A stretch of DNA of 64,000 nt from Jannaschia sp. S6380. GTDB taxonomy: Bacteria > Pseudomonadota > Alphaproteobacteria > Rhodobacterales > Rhodobacteraceae. A model generated the notes under the pieces. It worked only from the letters and a program-made list of their open reading frames with translations. It was not told the origin of the DNA and did not search any database. Positions 24,026-32,448 of the stretch are shown here, piece after piece (position 1 is the stretch's first letter; each line of letters begins with the position of its first letter). Where the stretch lies: contig NZ_JALKAS010000001.1 in the NCBI RefSeq assembly GCF_023015695.1, forward strand, positions 558,001-622,000, in the 5' to 3' direction. The translations under genes were made by a program, and so were the position numbers.

Positions 24026-24984
24026 CGACCCTAGCGCCGCAGATCGTCCGCTACGGCGAACTCAAGCCCTGCAAGACCGCCTTCATCGACGCCCACACGC
24101 CGGGCAGCGACCGGAAGGAAAACTTCACCATCATTGGCGGCGGCGTCAGCGAATCCGCCGATCAGCACGTCCACATCAACACCCCCCACGGGTTCAACAT
24201 CGGCGCGGCAGGCCAGCCGCCGAAATGCCGCAACTCGCTGCATTCGCACCGCACGGCCGAGGTGTTCTTCGTCCTCTCGGGCCGCTGGCGTTTCTTCTGG
24301 GGCCGTCGGGGCACCGCGGGCGAGGTCGTGCTGGAGGAGGGCGACATCATCAACATCCCCACCGGCATCTTCCGCGGGTTCGAGAATATCGGCACCGATT
24401 ACGGGATGATCATGGCGATCCTGGGCGGGGACGATGCCGGCGGCGGCGTCATCTGGGCCCCCCAGGTGATCGAGGACGCGGCCGATCATGGCCTGGTGCT
24501 GGGCGAGAACGGCAAGCTCTACGACAGCAAGAAGGGCGAGACGCTGCCCGCCGGCGTCGGCCCCATGAAGCTGCTGACCGACGATGAGCTGGTCGGCTAT
24601 CCCGAACTCACGCCGATGCAGGTCGTCGGCTGGGGCGTGCGCCGCTATTGGGACATGGTCGCGCTGACCTCGGGCGGGGTGTCCTGCAAGGTCATCGGAG
24701 AGACCGGCATCATCCGCGACCGCCCGGGGTTCGAGGTCGATCTGGTCACCCGCGCCTCGGCCACCGACACGCCGCACAGCCACGACCGCCCATCGGTCCT
24801 GATGCCCATGCGTGGCCATTGGCGCGTGACCTGGCCCGACGGCTCGGACACGCTGGCCCCCGGCGACACCATGTCGGTGCCCGCGGGGCTGCCCCATGCC
24901 GCCGTGCCCAGCATGACGGGCGAGGCCAGCCTCTATCACGTGGTGGGCACCAACGACCCCGCCGGGCCCAGCCTGATGGGGTGA
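24022..24984 (+). CDS. double-domain cupin protein
   Basis: 320 residues in two cupin domains. The first has CRNSLHSHRTAEVFFVLSGR (metal His-His-Glu set, about residues 70-85) and GDIINIPTGIFRGFENIG; the second has DTPHSHDRPSVLMPMRGHWR (about 250-270) and GDTMSVPAGLPHAAV. The bicupin layout resembles gentisate dioxygenase-like proteins, and DMSP lyases of the DddQ/DddW type are also cupins, but similarity is at the fold level only. The metal site in the first domain looks intact. It overlaps DUF6653 by 4 nt. It may cleave or isomerise the pathway intermediate. Confidence 0.8.
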   Translation: MTTLAPQIVRYGELKPCKTAFIDAHTPGSDRKENFTIIGGGVSESADQHVHINTPHGFNIGAAGQPPKCRNSLHSHRTAEVFFVLSGRWRFFWGRRGTAGEVVLEEGDIINIPTGIFRGFENIGTDYGMIMAILGGDDAGGGVIWAPQVIEDAADHGLVLGENGKLYDSKKGETLPAGVGPMKLLTDDELVGYPELTPMQVVGWGVRRYWDMVALTSGGVSCKVIGETGIIRDRPGFEVDLVTRASATDTPHSHDRPSVLMPMRGHWRVTWPDGSDTLAPGDTMSVPAGLPHAAVPSMTGEASLYHVVGTNDPAGPSLMG

Positions 24985-25392
24985 GGCGCGTCCTGCCCGA
25001 TCCGCGCCGCGACTGGCTGACGTTCCTGGCCTGTGCCGGGGTCGTTCTCGCCCCTGTTTCTGCCACCGCGCCATCCGGCGGCTTTCGCCGAAAGCCCGTG
25101 GCGGTCGGAGTTGGCGTTCGCCTCGCGCACGGCGGATGCCAAACGGTTCGTCGGTAACTTCGCTTCGACGACGCTGAGGGTGAGCGGCTATTGCGACTCT
25201 GCCGGGTCGGACGCGCGGACGCCGTCGGACGGAGAGGGCATTTCGACCGACGCCGACTACTCGACGGTCGAGGCCTTGATCGGTCTGCGCCTCACATTCC
25301 AGGACAGGCGGGGCGTCCTTCGCCGGGCAGTGAAACTTGCCCTCCGACGCGCCACGTGGCACCCCCTTCACGACCACGTGAGGAGATCCGCA
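24985..25392. other. 408-bp stretch with no convincing gene inside the LacI-regulated unit
   Basis: All other gene junctions from 20747 to 24984 overlap, so this gap is out of character. A GTG at 24981 overlaps the cupin stop and opens 58 codons to 25157; its start (DWLTFLACAGVVLAPVSA) looks like a signal peptide or membrane span, after which nothing is recognisable. It could be the 5' remnant of a deleted exported protein gene. Two CCACGTG words lie at about 25350 and 25375, just before the MetE-like gene. I see no riboswitch fold and no terminator with a T-run. Confidence 0.4.
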
Positions 25393-26523
25393 ATGCCCAT
25401 CCGCGTTACCCATGTCGGCTCCCTCCCGCGGACGCAGGAGACGGTCGACATGATCTTCGCCCGCGAGAACGGGCAGGATTACGACCAAGCCGCCTTCGAC
25501 GCGCAGATGGCCCGCGCCTGTTCCGAGACGGTGGGCAAGCAGGTGGAGGCGGGGATCGGCATCGTCTCGGACGGCGAGACGTCCAAGATCAGCTACGCGA
25601 CGTACGTCAAGGACCGTTATACCGGCTTCTCGGGCGACAGTCCCCGGAACGCGCCCGCCGACCTCAAGCAATTCCCCAGCTTTCTCAGGCGTCTGGCCGA
25701 CGATGGCGGCACGCCGCAATATGCACGGCCCATGTGCACGGGCGAGGTGCGCTCGAAAGGTCAGGACGAGTTGCGAAAGGACATCGCCAACCTCCAGGAC
25801 GCCATGGTCCGCCACGGCGCGGCCGAGGGGTTCATGAACGCGGCCTCGCCGGGCGTCATCTCGCTGTTCCTGCAGAACGACTTCTATCCGAACCGCGAAG
25901 CGTATCTGGCCGCGCTCTCGGACGCGATGCGGGACGAGTACCGGACCATCGTCGGGTCGGGCCTCTATCTGCAACTCGATTGCCCCGACCTGGCCCTGTC
26001 GCGCCACATGCTCTTTGCGGACCTGTCGGATGCGGAGTTCCTGAAGATCGCGCAGATGCATGTCGAGGCGCTGAACGCCGCCCTCGACGGGCTGGATCCC
26101 TCCCGCGTCCGCGTCCACATCTGCTGGGGCAATTACGAGGGGCCGCATGTCTGCGACATCGACATGGATACGGTCTTCTCGACCTTTCTGGGCGTGAACG
26201 CCGCGCAGCTGCTGTTCGAGACGTCGAACCCCCGGCACGCCCACGAATGGCAGGTCTTCCGCGATCGCGCCGCCGAGATCCCCGAGGACAAGATCCTGGT
26301 GCCCGGCGTCATCGATTCGACCACCAACTTCGTCGAACATCCCGAAGTCGTGGCCGAACGTCTGGGCCGGTTCGCGGGCATCGTCGGGGCGGACCGCGTC
26401 ATCGCCTCGTCGGATTGCGGCTTCGGCACCTTCGCGGGCTTCGGCGCCGTCGACCCGGAAATCGCCTATGCCAAGCTGGCCACCCTGGCGCGGGGGACGG
26501 AGCTGGCGAACGCGCGCGTCTAG
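25393..26523 (+). CDS. MetE C-terminal-like protein (cobalamin-independent methyltransferase family)
   Basis: 376 residues in the MetE/UROD-like zinc methyltransferase fold. Seen: THVGSLPR near the N-terminus, GIVSDGETSK, a zinc-binding pair in VHICWGNYEG (about 240) and the likely third ligand in SSDCGFGTFAG (about 340). The family transfers a methyl or alkyl group to a thiol (homocysteine in MetE, coenzyme M in epoxyalkane transferase); this short form lacks the MetE N-terminal half, so the substrates differ. AGGAG lies 9 nt before ATG 25393. It is the last gene of the LacI-regulated unit or an independent gene after a 408-bp gap. Confidence 0.82.
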   Translation: MPIRVTHVGSLPRTQETVDMIFARENGQDYDQAAFDAQMARACSETVGKQVEAGIGIVSDGETSKISYATYVKDRYTGFSGDSPRNAPADLKQFPSFLRRLADDGGTPQYARPMCTGEVRSKGQDELRKDIANLQDAMVRHGAAEGFMNAASPGVISLFLQNDFYPNREAYLAALSDAMRDEYRTIVGSGLYLQLDCPDLALSRHMLFADLSDAEFLKIAQMHVEALNAALDGLDPSRVRVHICWGNYEGPHVCDIDMDTVFSTFLGVNAAQLLFETSNPRHAHEWQVFRDRAAEIPEDKILVPGVIDSTTNFVEHPEVVAERLGRFAGIVGADRVIASSDCGFGTFAGFGAVDPEIAYAKLATLARGTELANARV

Positions 26524-26972
26524 TTCCGCGACACGCTGCGGCGGTTCTGCAGCCCCTGCACCGCGATGGTGCGGATGCCGGCGAGGTCCTGTGTGCTGAA
26601 CACGCGCCCGGCCAGCACCTCACGCGAGGGCTGGGTGCCCACCGGCTCGGACGCAAGCGGCGGCAGGATGTTGAAATCCAGCAGCAGGACGGACGGATCG
26701 TCGGTCGGCACGCGCACCAGCTCCGCCTCCCAGTAGCCTTGCGTGGGCGGCAGCCCGACGGTCGACACGATGGCCCCGCCCGTGGTCGGCGCCACCGAGA
26801 GCGAGACGACCTGGTCGACGACCGGACGCGCGTCTTCCGTCCGTGCCTCGGCGATCCGTTCTTCACGGTCGGACCCGAACCAATTCAACGGGTTCAGCCG
26901 CGTCTGGCCCGCGCCGCAGCCGGCAAGCGCCGTGACGACCAGCGCGATCGTGATCCTGCTCGTGAAACCCAT
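26520..26972 (-). CDS. putative lipoprotein
   Basis: 150 residues with a lipoprotein signal: MGFTSRITIALVVTALAGCG, lipobox LAGC, Cys at residue 19. The mature part has NPLNWFGSDREER then a compact domain (SLSVAPTTGGAIVSTVGLPP, and VFSTQDLAGIRTIAVQGLQN). I do not recognise a named family; similar small lipoproteins occur in Rhodobacteraceae. The start is ATG 26972 with GGGGAT upstream; a TTG at 26984 is in frame but less likely. Its stop interlocks with the MetE-like gene's stop at a shared CTAG, and it is divergent from sufE. Confidence 0.72.
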   Translation of the reverse strand: MGFTSRITIALVVTALAGCGAGQTRLNPLNWFGSDREERIAEARTEDARPVVDQVVSLSVAPTTGGAIVSTVGLPPTQGYWEAELVRVPTDDPSVLLLDFNILPPLASEPVGTQPSREVLAGRVFSTQDLAGIRTIAVQGLQNRRSVSRN

Positions 26973-27114
26973 GCGATCCCCCAAATGTCCCTGCCGCTCG
27001 GGCTAGCCCATCCGGCGTGGTTTGGGAAGCGCGCGCGCCCGGCGATCGTTGCCCGGACTGGACCTTTGGCGCCGGCACCCTTACCTCCGTCCTCGGACTG
27101 TCAGGGGTTGGGAC

Positions 27115-27528
27115 ATGGCGCAGGAACGGTTCGAGGAACTGGTCGAGACCTTCGAGTTCCTTGACGACTGGGAAGACCGCTATCGCCACGTGATCGAGAT
27201 GGGCAAGGCGTTCCCGGCACTCGACGAGGCGCTGAAGGTGCCCGCGACCAAGGTCGACGGCTGTGCCAGCCAGGTCTGGCTGCATCCTCGGATCGAGGGC
27301 GGCCTTTTCGACTTCGCCGGGGAAAGCGACGCGATGATCGTGCGCGGCCTGATCGCCGTCCTGCACGACCTCTATGCCGGCTTGCCCGTGGCCGAGGTGC
27401 CGCGTGTCGACGCCGGCGCAGAGCTGGGCCGGCTGGGCCTCGACGAACATCTGTCGTCGCAGCGGTCCAACGGCCTGCGCGCGATGGTGAAGCGCATCCA
27501 GCAGGTCGCCGCCCGCGCGGCCGCATAA
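27115..27528 (+). CDS. sufE: SufE family Fe-S cluster assembly protein
   Basis: 137 residues. The active-site Cys is residue 50 in KVDGCASQVWLHP, the family hallmark, with LDDWEDRYRHVIEMGKAFP before it and the C-terminal GLRAMVKRIQQ. SufE takes persulfide sulfur from the SufS desulfurase for cluster assembly on SufBCD, in the cytosol. The suf genes are not in the window. It starts at ATG 27115 after TTGGGAC and stands alone, with a hairpin directly after its stop. Confidence 0.92.
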   Translation: MAQERFEELVETFEFLDDWEDRYRHVIEMGKAFPALDEALKVPATKVDGCASQVWLHPRIEGGLFDFAGESDAMIVRGLIAVLHDLYAGLPVAEVPRVDAGAELGRLGLDEHLSSQRSNGLRAMVKRIQQVAARAAA

Positions 27529-27554
27529 AAAAAGGCCGAGCATCAAGCTCGGCC
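27527..27554 (-). terminator. intrinsic terminator of the lysR gene
   Basis: GGCCGAGC and GCTCGGCC form a perfect 8-bp stem around a 5-nt loop. On the minus strand the stem is followed by seven T, so it terminates leftward transcription from the lysR gene at 27684-28589. For rightward sufE transcripts the same stem lacks a T-run, so it may act only weakly there. Confidence 0.8.
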
Positions 27555-27683
27555 ATAGTCCAACAGGGAGGTGAGGGCGCACCTGGGCGCGTCCCTCATC
27601 TGCCTAGATATTGCGCGATCTGCATTCCGGCAAGGCAACGACTGAACCGTTCGGTGCAAAGCCGGATTGCGCCCACTGCATGG

Positions 27684-28589
27684 CTAACGCGCGGCGAGAC
27701 CCTGCTTGGCCTTGCGATAGGCCACCACCTCGTCGACCACGAAGTCACGGAACGCCTCCACCCGCTTGGAGCCGCGCAGCTCTTCGGGGAAGGCGAGGAA
27801 CACCGGCACCTCGTTCGACTCGACATTGGGCAACACGCGGACGAGCTGCGGGAAATCCTGGATCAGATAGTCGGGCAGGACTCCGATCCCGAGGTCGCTC
27901 AGCACCCCCTGCAGGACACCAAAATAGTTGTTTACCGTCAGCGTCCGGCCGATCTCGTAGGACATCAGCTCGCGCACCAGGGTTGCCCCCGCGCTGACTT
28001 GCGTGGCGCCCAGGGCCTGGCACAGCAGGCGGTGGCCCGCCAGGTCGTGCATCGACGACGGCGTGCCGTTCTGCGCCAGGTAGGCCGGCGTCGCGAACAG
28101 CTGCATGCGTATTTCCATCAGGCGCTTGCGCACCAGGTCGGCCTGGCTCGGCTCCTTCATGCGGATGGCGACGTCGGCTTCGCGCATGGGCAGGTCGAGG
28201 ACCCGCTCCTCCAGCATCAGATCCAGGTTCAGATCGGGGAACCGGGCATAGAATTTGGGAAGCCGCGGGGCCAGCCAGATGGAACCGAATCCGATCGTGG
28301 TGGTGACGCGCAGGTTGCCGAACACCTCCTCCTCGGTGTCGCGGATGCGCGCGGCGGCGGCGTCGAGGCGCTTGGTCATGTGCTGCGTCGCGTCGAAAAG
28401 CAGCTCGCCCTGTTCCGTCAGGATCAGCCCCCGCGCATGGCGGTGGAACAGCGTCGTCTCCAGCGATTCCTCCAGCGCGCGGATCTGGCGGCTGACCGCC
28501 GACTGGGACAGGTGCAGCACGTCGCCGGCGTGGGTCAGCGATCCCGCATCCGCGACGGCGTGAAATATTCTTAGCTTGTCCCAGTCCAT
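27684..28589 (-). CDS. LysR family transcriptional regulator
   Basis: 301 residues. The winged helix lies at the N-terminus (MDWDKLRIFHAVADAGSLTH, then HLSQSAVSRQIRALEESLE), followed by the LysR substrate-binding domain (NLRVTTTIGFGSIWLAPRLP, and GVLSDLGIGVLPDYLI). It is divergent from the indolepyruvate ferredoxin oxidoreductase gene, with a 128-bp shared control region holding a dyad, so that gene is its likely target (inference). ATG 28589 is preferred to a TTG six codons earlier. Transcription ends at the terminator at 27527-27554. Confidence 0.9.
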   Translation of the reverse strand: MDWDKLRIFHAVADAGSLTHAGDVLHLSQSAVSRQIRALEESLETTLFHRHARGLILTEQGELLFDATQHMTKRLDAAAARIRDTEEEVFGNLRVTTTIGFGSIWLAPRLPKFYARFPDLNLDLMLEERVLDLPMREADVAIRMKEPSQADLVRKRLMEIRMQLFATPAYLAQNGTPSSMHDLAGHRLLCQALGATQVSAGATLVRELMSYEIGRTLTVNNYFGVLQGVLSDLGIGVLPDYLIQDFPQLVRVLPNVESNEVPVFLAFPEELRGSKRVEAFRDFVVDEVVAYRKAKQGLAAR

Positions 28590-28670
28590 GTGTTCACTTT
28601 CGGCCAAAAGGGCCTCCCCGCGCGCTATATAGGGGATCGAGGTGGAAATGTCCGGTGAAGATTTCCCCTT

Positions 28671-28695
28671 TATGGGTCAGCCTTTTTGACCTATA
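28671..28695. promoter_or_regulatory. inverted repeat in the lysR/indolepyruvate oxidoreductase divergent region
   Basis: The arms TATGGGTCA and TGACCTATA are 9 bp long with one mismatch, separated by 7 bp. The site lies 22 bp upstream of the oxidoreductase ATG and 81 bp from the lysR start. It could bind the LysR protein or an Lrp/AsnC-type regulator. Confidence 0.5.
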
Positions 28696-28717
28696 TTCGC
28701 GACAGGAGGAGAGTTTC

Positions 28718-31700
28718 ATGCGCCACGATGTTTCGCTGTCCGATCGCTATGACCTGCAGAAGAAGGACGTCCTGCTGAACGGCACCCAGGCGCTGGTCCG
28801 GCTGATGCTGATGCAGAAGGAGCGGGACCGGCGTGCGGGTCTAAACACGGCAGGTTACTGCACCGGGTATCGCGGCTCGCCCCTAGGGGGCGTCGACCTG
28901 AACATGGCGAAGTCCCGCAAGGTGCTGGAGGCCAACGACATCACCTTCCGGCCCGGCCAGAACGAGGATCTGGCCGCCACCGCCCTCTGGGGCAGCCAGC
29001 AGGCCGAACTGCGGGGCGAGGGCAAATATGACGGCGTGTTCGGTCTCTGGTACGGCAAGGGCCCTGGCGTGGACCGGTCGGGCGACGTGATGCGGCACGC
29101 GAACATGGCGGGCACGTCGCGCCATGGTGGCGTGCTGATGGCGATGGGCGACGACCATACCGGCGAATCCTCCACCACCTGCCACCAGTCGGACTGGGCG
29201 CTGGTCGACGTGCACATGCCCGTACTGTCGCCCGCCGGCGTGCAGGAGATCCTGGATTTCGGCGTCTATGGCTGGGCGCTGTCGCGTTATGCCGGCGTGT
29301 GGGTCGGGTTGAAGACGATGAAGGACACCGTCGAGGTGACGTCCGTCGTGGACGGCCGCCCCGACCGGCAATCCTTCGTGACCCCCGATTTCGAGTTGCC
29401 GCCCGACGGGCTGAACATCCGCCTCAACGACCATTGGATTCCGCAGGAGGAGCGGCTTCTGGGCTACAAGCGTTGGGCGGCCGAGGCGTTCAGCCACGCC
29501 AACCGGATGGACAGGCGGATGCACGGCAAGGCGGGCGCCAAGATCGGGTTCGTCGCGGCGGGCAAGAACTGGCTCGACCTCGTGCATGCGATGAACCTGC
29601 TGGGTCTCGACGACGCCGAATGCCAGCGGCTCGGCCTCACCACCTACAAGGTCGGTCAGACCTGGCCCATGGACATGAAGGGCCTGCACGACTGGGCCGA
29701 AGGCCTCGATCTGATCGTCTGCGTCGAGGAGAAGCGCAAGCTGATCGAGGTGCAGGTGAAGGAGGCGATCTTCGACGACCGCCGCGGCCGCCGCGTCTAT
29801 GGCTACAAGGACGGCAAGGGCAACCGGCTGTTCCCCCAGGCCTACGCGCTGGACCCGACCGACATCGCCGAGAAGCTGGGCCGCGTCCTGAAGGAGGAGG
29901 GGCGCGGCACCGACCGGATGGAAGCCGGCCTTGCCCGCATCACCGAAGCGAAACGCGCCGACAACGCCCCCGACATCGCCAAGCGCACGCCGTGGTACTG
30001 CTCGGGCTGTCCGCACAACACCTCGACCAAGGTGCCCGAAGGGTCACGCGCGGGGGCCGGCATCGGCTGTCACGTCATGGCCCTCTGGATGGACCGGAAC
30101 ACCGAAGGCTACACCCATATGGGCGCCGAAGGGGTCAACTGGGTGGGCGAGTCGCTGTTCTCGACCCGCAAGCATGTGTTCCAGAACCTGGGCGAGGGCA
30201 CGTACAACCATTCCGGCATTCTTGCGATCCGGGCCGCACTCGCCGCCGGGACGACGATCACCTACAAGATCCTCTACAACGATGCGGTCGCGATGACGGG
30301 CGGTCAGCACAACGAGGGCGACCTGCAGCCCGAACAGATCGCGCGCGAGTTGGTCGCCATGGGCGTCAGGACGATCGCCGTCGTCTATGACGAGAAGGAG
30401 GGCGTCGATCGTGCCAAGTTTCCCCAGGGCCTCGACTGGTACGAGCGCGAGGAGATGGAGGCCGTCCAGAAGCGGATGACCGAGGTCGAGGGCGTCAGCG
30501 CCATCCTCTACATCCAGACCTGCGCCGCCGAGAAGCGCCGGCGCCGCAAGCGCGGCCTCTTCCCCGACCCGGACCGCCGCATCTTCATCAACACCGATGT
30601 CTGCGAAGGCTGCGGCGATTGCGGGGTGCAGTCGAACTGCGTCAGCCTCGTCCCGGTTGAGACGGCGTTCGGCACCAAGCGCGCCGTCGACCAGTCGTCC
30701 TGCAACAAGGATTATTCCTGCGTGAAGGGGTTCTGCCCCAGCTTCGTGTCCGTCGAGGGCGCGCAGCTCAAGAAGAAGGCCACCGCCGACGTGGACATCG
30801 GCGATCTGCCCGACATCCGGCCGCCCGCGATCGACGGCACCTGGAACACGGTCATCACCGGGGTCGGCGGCACCGGGGTCGTCACCATCGGCGCGGTCAT
30901 GGCAATGGCGGCCCATCTCGACGGCAAGGGCGCCGGCCTGATGGAAATGGCGGGCCTGGCGCAAAAGGGCGGCGCCGTCGCGCTGCATTGCCGGCTGGCC
31001 AACGCGCCCGCCGACATCAGCGCGATCCGCGTGGCCCTGGGCGAGGCGGACGCCCTGATCGGCGGCGACCTTGTCGTCAGCGCCGACAACAAGACGCTGG
31101 CGCTGACGTCCACGGGACGCACCGGTGCCGTCGTCAACAGCCACGAGATCGTCACCGGCGATTTCACCGGCAACGCCGATTTCAAGCTGCCCGCCGACCG
31201 GCTGGGCCTTTCGCTTCAGGCGCGGCTGCGCGACCGGCTGACCATGTTCGACGCGAGCGCCCTGGCCGAGCGGTTGCTGGGTGACACGATCTTCTCCAAC
31301 ATGATGATCCTGGGCGCGGCCTGGCAGAAGGGCCTCATCCCCCTCTGCCGCGATGCGATCCACGAGGCGGTGCGCCTGAACGGTGCCGCGGTCGAGAAGA
31401 ACCAACGCGCGTTCGAGCTCGGCCGCTGGGCCATCGTCTACCCGGGCGAGGCCGAGGCGATGCTGGCCGACAATGTCGTCCCGCTGCCCCAGACGCCGGA
31501 CCAGAAGATCGCGACGCGGGTCGACCATCTGAAGGCGTATCAATCCGCGCGACTGGCCACGCGCTACACCCGCAGGCTCGACGGGATCGACGATCCGAAG
31601 CTGCGCGAAGCGGTTGCCAAGGGCTATCACAAGCTGCTGTCCTACAAGGACGAATACGAGGTCGCGCGCCTGCTGAAGGACACCCGTGCCAAGGTCCGCG

Positions 31701-32119
31701 ACGCCTTCGATGGCGACTTGAAGCTGACCTATCATCTGGCCCCGCCCGTGATCTCCTCCGAAGGGTCCGACGGCCGCCCGAAGAAGCGCGCCTTCGGCCA
31801 GTGGATCGAGCGGTTCTATCCGCTGCTCGCCCGCGGCAAGGTCCTGCGCGGCACCCCGTTCGACCCGTTCGGACGCACCCCCGAGCGCCGGATGGAGCGC
31901 GCCCTGATCGCGCAGTACGAGGCCGACATGGACGAGGTGCTGCCCAAGCTGTCGGACGGGACGCGCGACGCTATTGTGGCCCTGGCCGAATTGCCCCTGA
32001 CCATCCGCGGCTTCGGCCCGGTGAAGGAGGCGAACGAGCGGCGCGCGGCCAAACGGCGGGAGGAACTGCTGGCGGTCATCCGCGCGGGCGGCCCCGATCA
32101 CCGACAGGCGGCCGAATGA
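28718..32119 (+). CDS. indolepyruvate ferredoxin oxidoreductase, fused subunits
   Basis: 1133 residues fusing the IorA and IorB functions. Seen in order: an N-terminal thiamine-pyrophosphate/pyrimidine region (NTAGYCTGYRGSPLGGVDLN), a central TPP domain with YCSGCPHNTSTKVPEGSRAG (about 427), a ferredoxin-like cluster with CEGCGDCGVQSNC (about 628) and more Cys at CNKDYSCVKGFCPS, then the gamma domain GVGGTGVVTIGAVMAM (about 714), then a C-terminal DUF6537-type helical region. It oxidatively decarboxylates aryl-pyruvates from aromatic amino acids to aryl-acetyl-CoA, passing electrons to ferredoxin. AGGAGGA lies 8 nt before ATG 28718. The divergent LysR gene is the probable regulator. Confidence 0.92.
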   Translation: MRHDVSLSDRYDLQKKDVLLNGTQALVRLMLMQKERDRRAGLNTAGYCTGYRGSPLGGVDLNMAKSRKVLEANDITFRPGQNEDLAATALWGSQQAELRGEGKYDGVFGLWYGKGPGVDRSGDVMRHANMAGTSRHGGVLMAMGDDHTGESSTTCHQSDWALVDVHMPVLSPAGVQEILDFGVYGWALSRYAGVWVGLKTMKDTVEVTSVVDGRPDRQSFVTPDFELPPDGLNIRLNDHWIPQEERLLGYKRWAAEAFSHANRMDRRMHGKAGAKIGFVAAGKNWLDLVHAMNLLGLDDAECQRLGLTTYKVGQTWPMDMKGLHDWAEGLDLIVCVEEKRKLIEVQVKEAIFDDRRGRRVYGYKDGKGNRLFPQAYALDPTDIAEKLGRVLKEEGRGTDRMEAGLARITEAKRADNAPDIAKRTPWYCSGCPHNTSTKVPEGSRAGAGIGCHVMALWMDRNTEGYTHMGAEGVNWVGESLFSTRKHVFQNLGEGTYNHSGILAIRAALAAGTTITYKILYNDAVAMTGGQHNEGDLQPEQIARELVAMGVRTIAVVYDEKEGVDRAKFPQGLDWYEREEMEAVQKRMTEVEGVSAILYIQTCAAEKRRRRKRGLFPDPDRRIFINTDVCEGCGDCGVQSNCVSLVPVETAFGTKRAVDQSSCNKDYSCVKGFCPSFVSVEGAQLKKKATADVDIGDLPDIRPPAIDGTWNTVITGVGGTGVVTIGAVMAMAAHLDGKGAGLMEMAGLAQKGGAVALHCRLANAPADISAIRVALGEADALIGGDLVVSADNKTLALTSTGRTGAVVNSHEIVTGDFTGNADFKLPADRLGLSLQARLRDRLTMFDASALAERLLGDTIFSNMMILGAAWQKGLIPLCRDAIHEAVRLNGAAVEKNQRAFELGRWAIVYPGEAEAMLADNVVPLPQTPDQKIATRVDHLKAYQSARLATRYTRRLDGIDDPKLREAVAKGYHKLLSYKDEYEVARLLKDTRAKVRDAFDGDLKLTYHLAPPVISSEGSDGRPKKRAFGQWIERFYPLLARGKVLRGTPFDPFGRTPERRMERALIAQYEADMDEVLPKLSDGTRDAIVALAELPLTIRGFGPVKEANERRAAKRREELLAVIRAGGPDHRQAAE

Positions 32120-32176
32120 CCGGTCGGGCCAGCGCGCCGCGTCCGCCCGGCCCGCCCGCGCCGCCGCCCCGCGCGT

Positions 32177-32389
32177 CTAGCCCTTCCGGATCCTGAAGGC
32201 ATGCCCCTCGACCCCGAGGAACTCGTGCCCGGCCTCGGCGCAGAAATGCGGAACGTCCACATGGGCGGCCGGATCGTCCGCCAAGAGCGTCGCGGTCGCG
32301 CCCCGGGGCAGATCGCGGATCCGCTTCTTCAGCCGCAGCACGGGCAGGGGGCACAGAAGTCCGAGGGCGTCCACTTCGAGATCGGTCAT
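32177..32389 (-). CDS. TusA/SirA-like sulfurtransferase family protein
   Basis: 70 residues of a complete TusA fold: MTDLEVDALGLLCPLPVLRL with the family CPxP motif (Cys about residue 13), then KKRIRDLPRGATATLLADDP, and a C-terminal HEFLGVEGHAFRIRKG. TusA-type proteins relay persulfide sulfur to tRNA thiolation, molybdenum cofactor or other acceptors; which applies here is unknown. GGAG lies 6 nt before ATG 32389; earlier in-frame starts add 4-12 residues with no family similarity. It is divergent from the hydrolase-P450 pair, 59 bp away. Confidence 0.87.
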   Translation of the reverse strand: MTDLEVDALGLLCPLPVLRLKKRIRDLPRGATATLLADDPAAHVDVPHFCAEAGHEFLGVEGHAFRIRKG

Positions 32390-32448
32390 CCCGCACTCCA
32401 TAATTTCGCCCGACGTGTCTGGCACCCTGCCGCGTCGGGAGGCAAGCC

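Noticed and set aside
24985..25392. SAM or SAH riboswitch in front of the MetE-like gene
   Set aside because: I could not find the conserved core or pseudoknot pattern of known SAM/SAH families; the stretch shows only scattered short palindromes.
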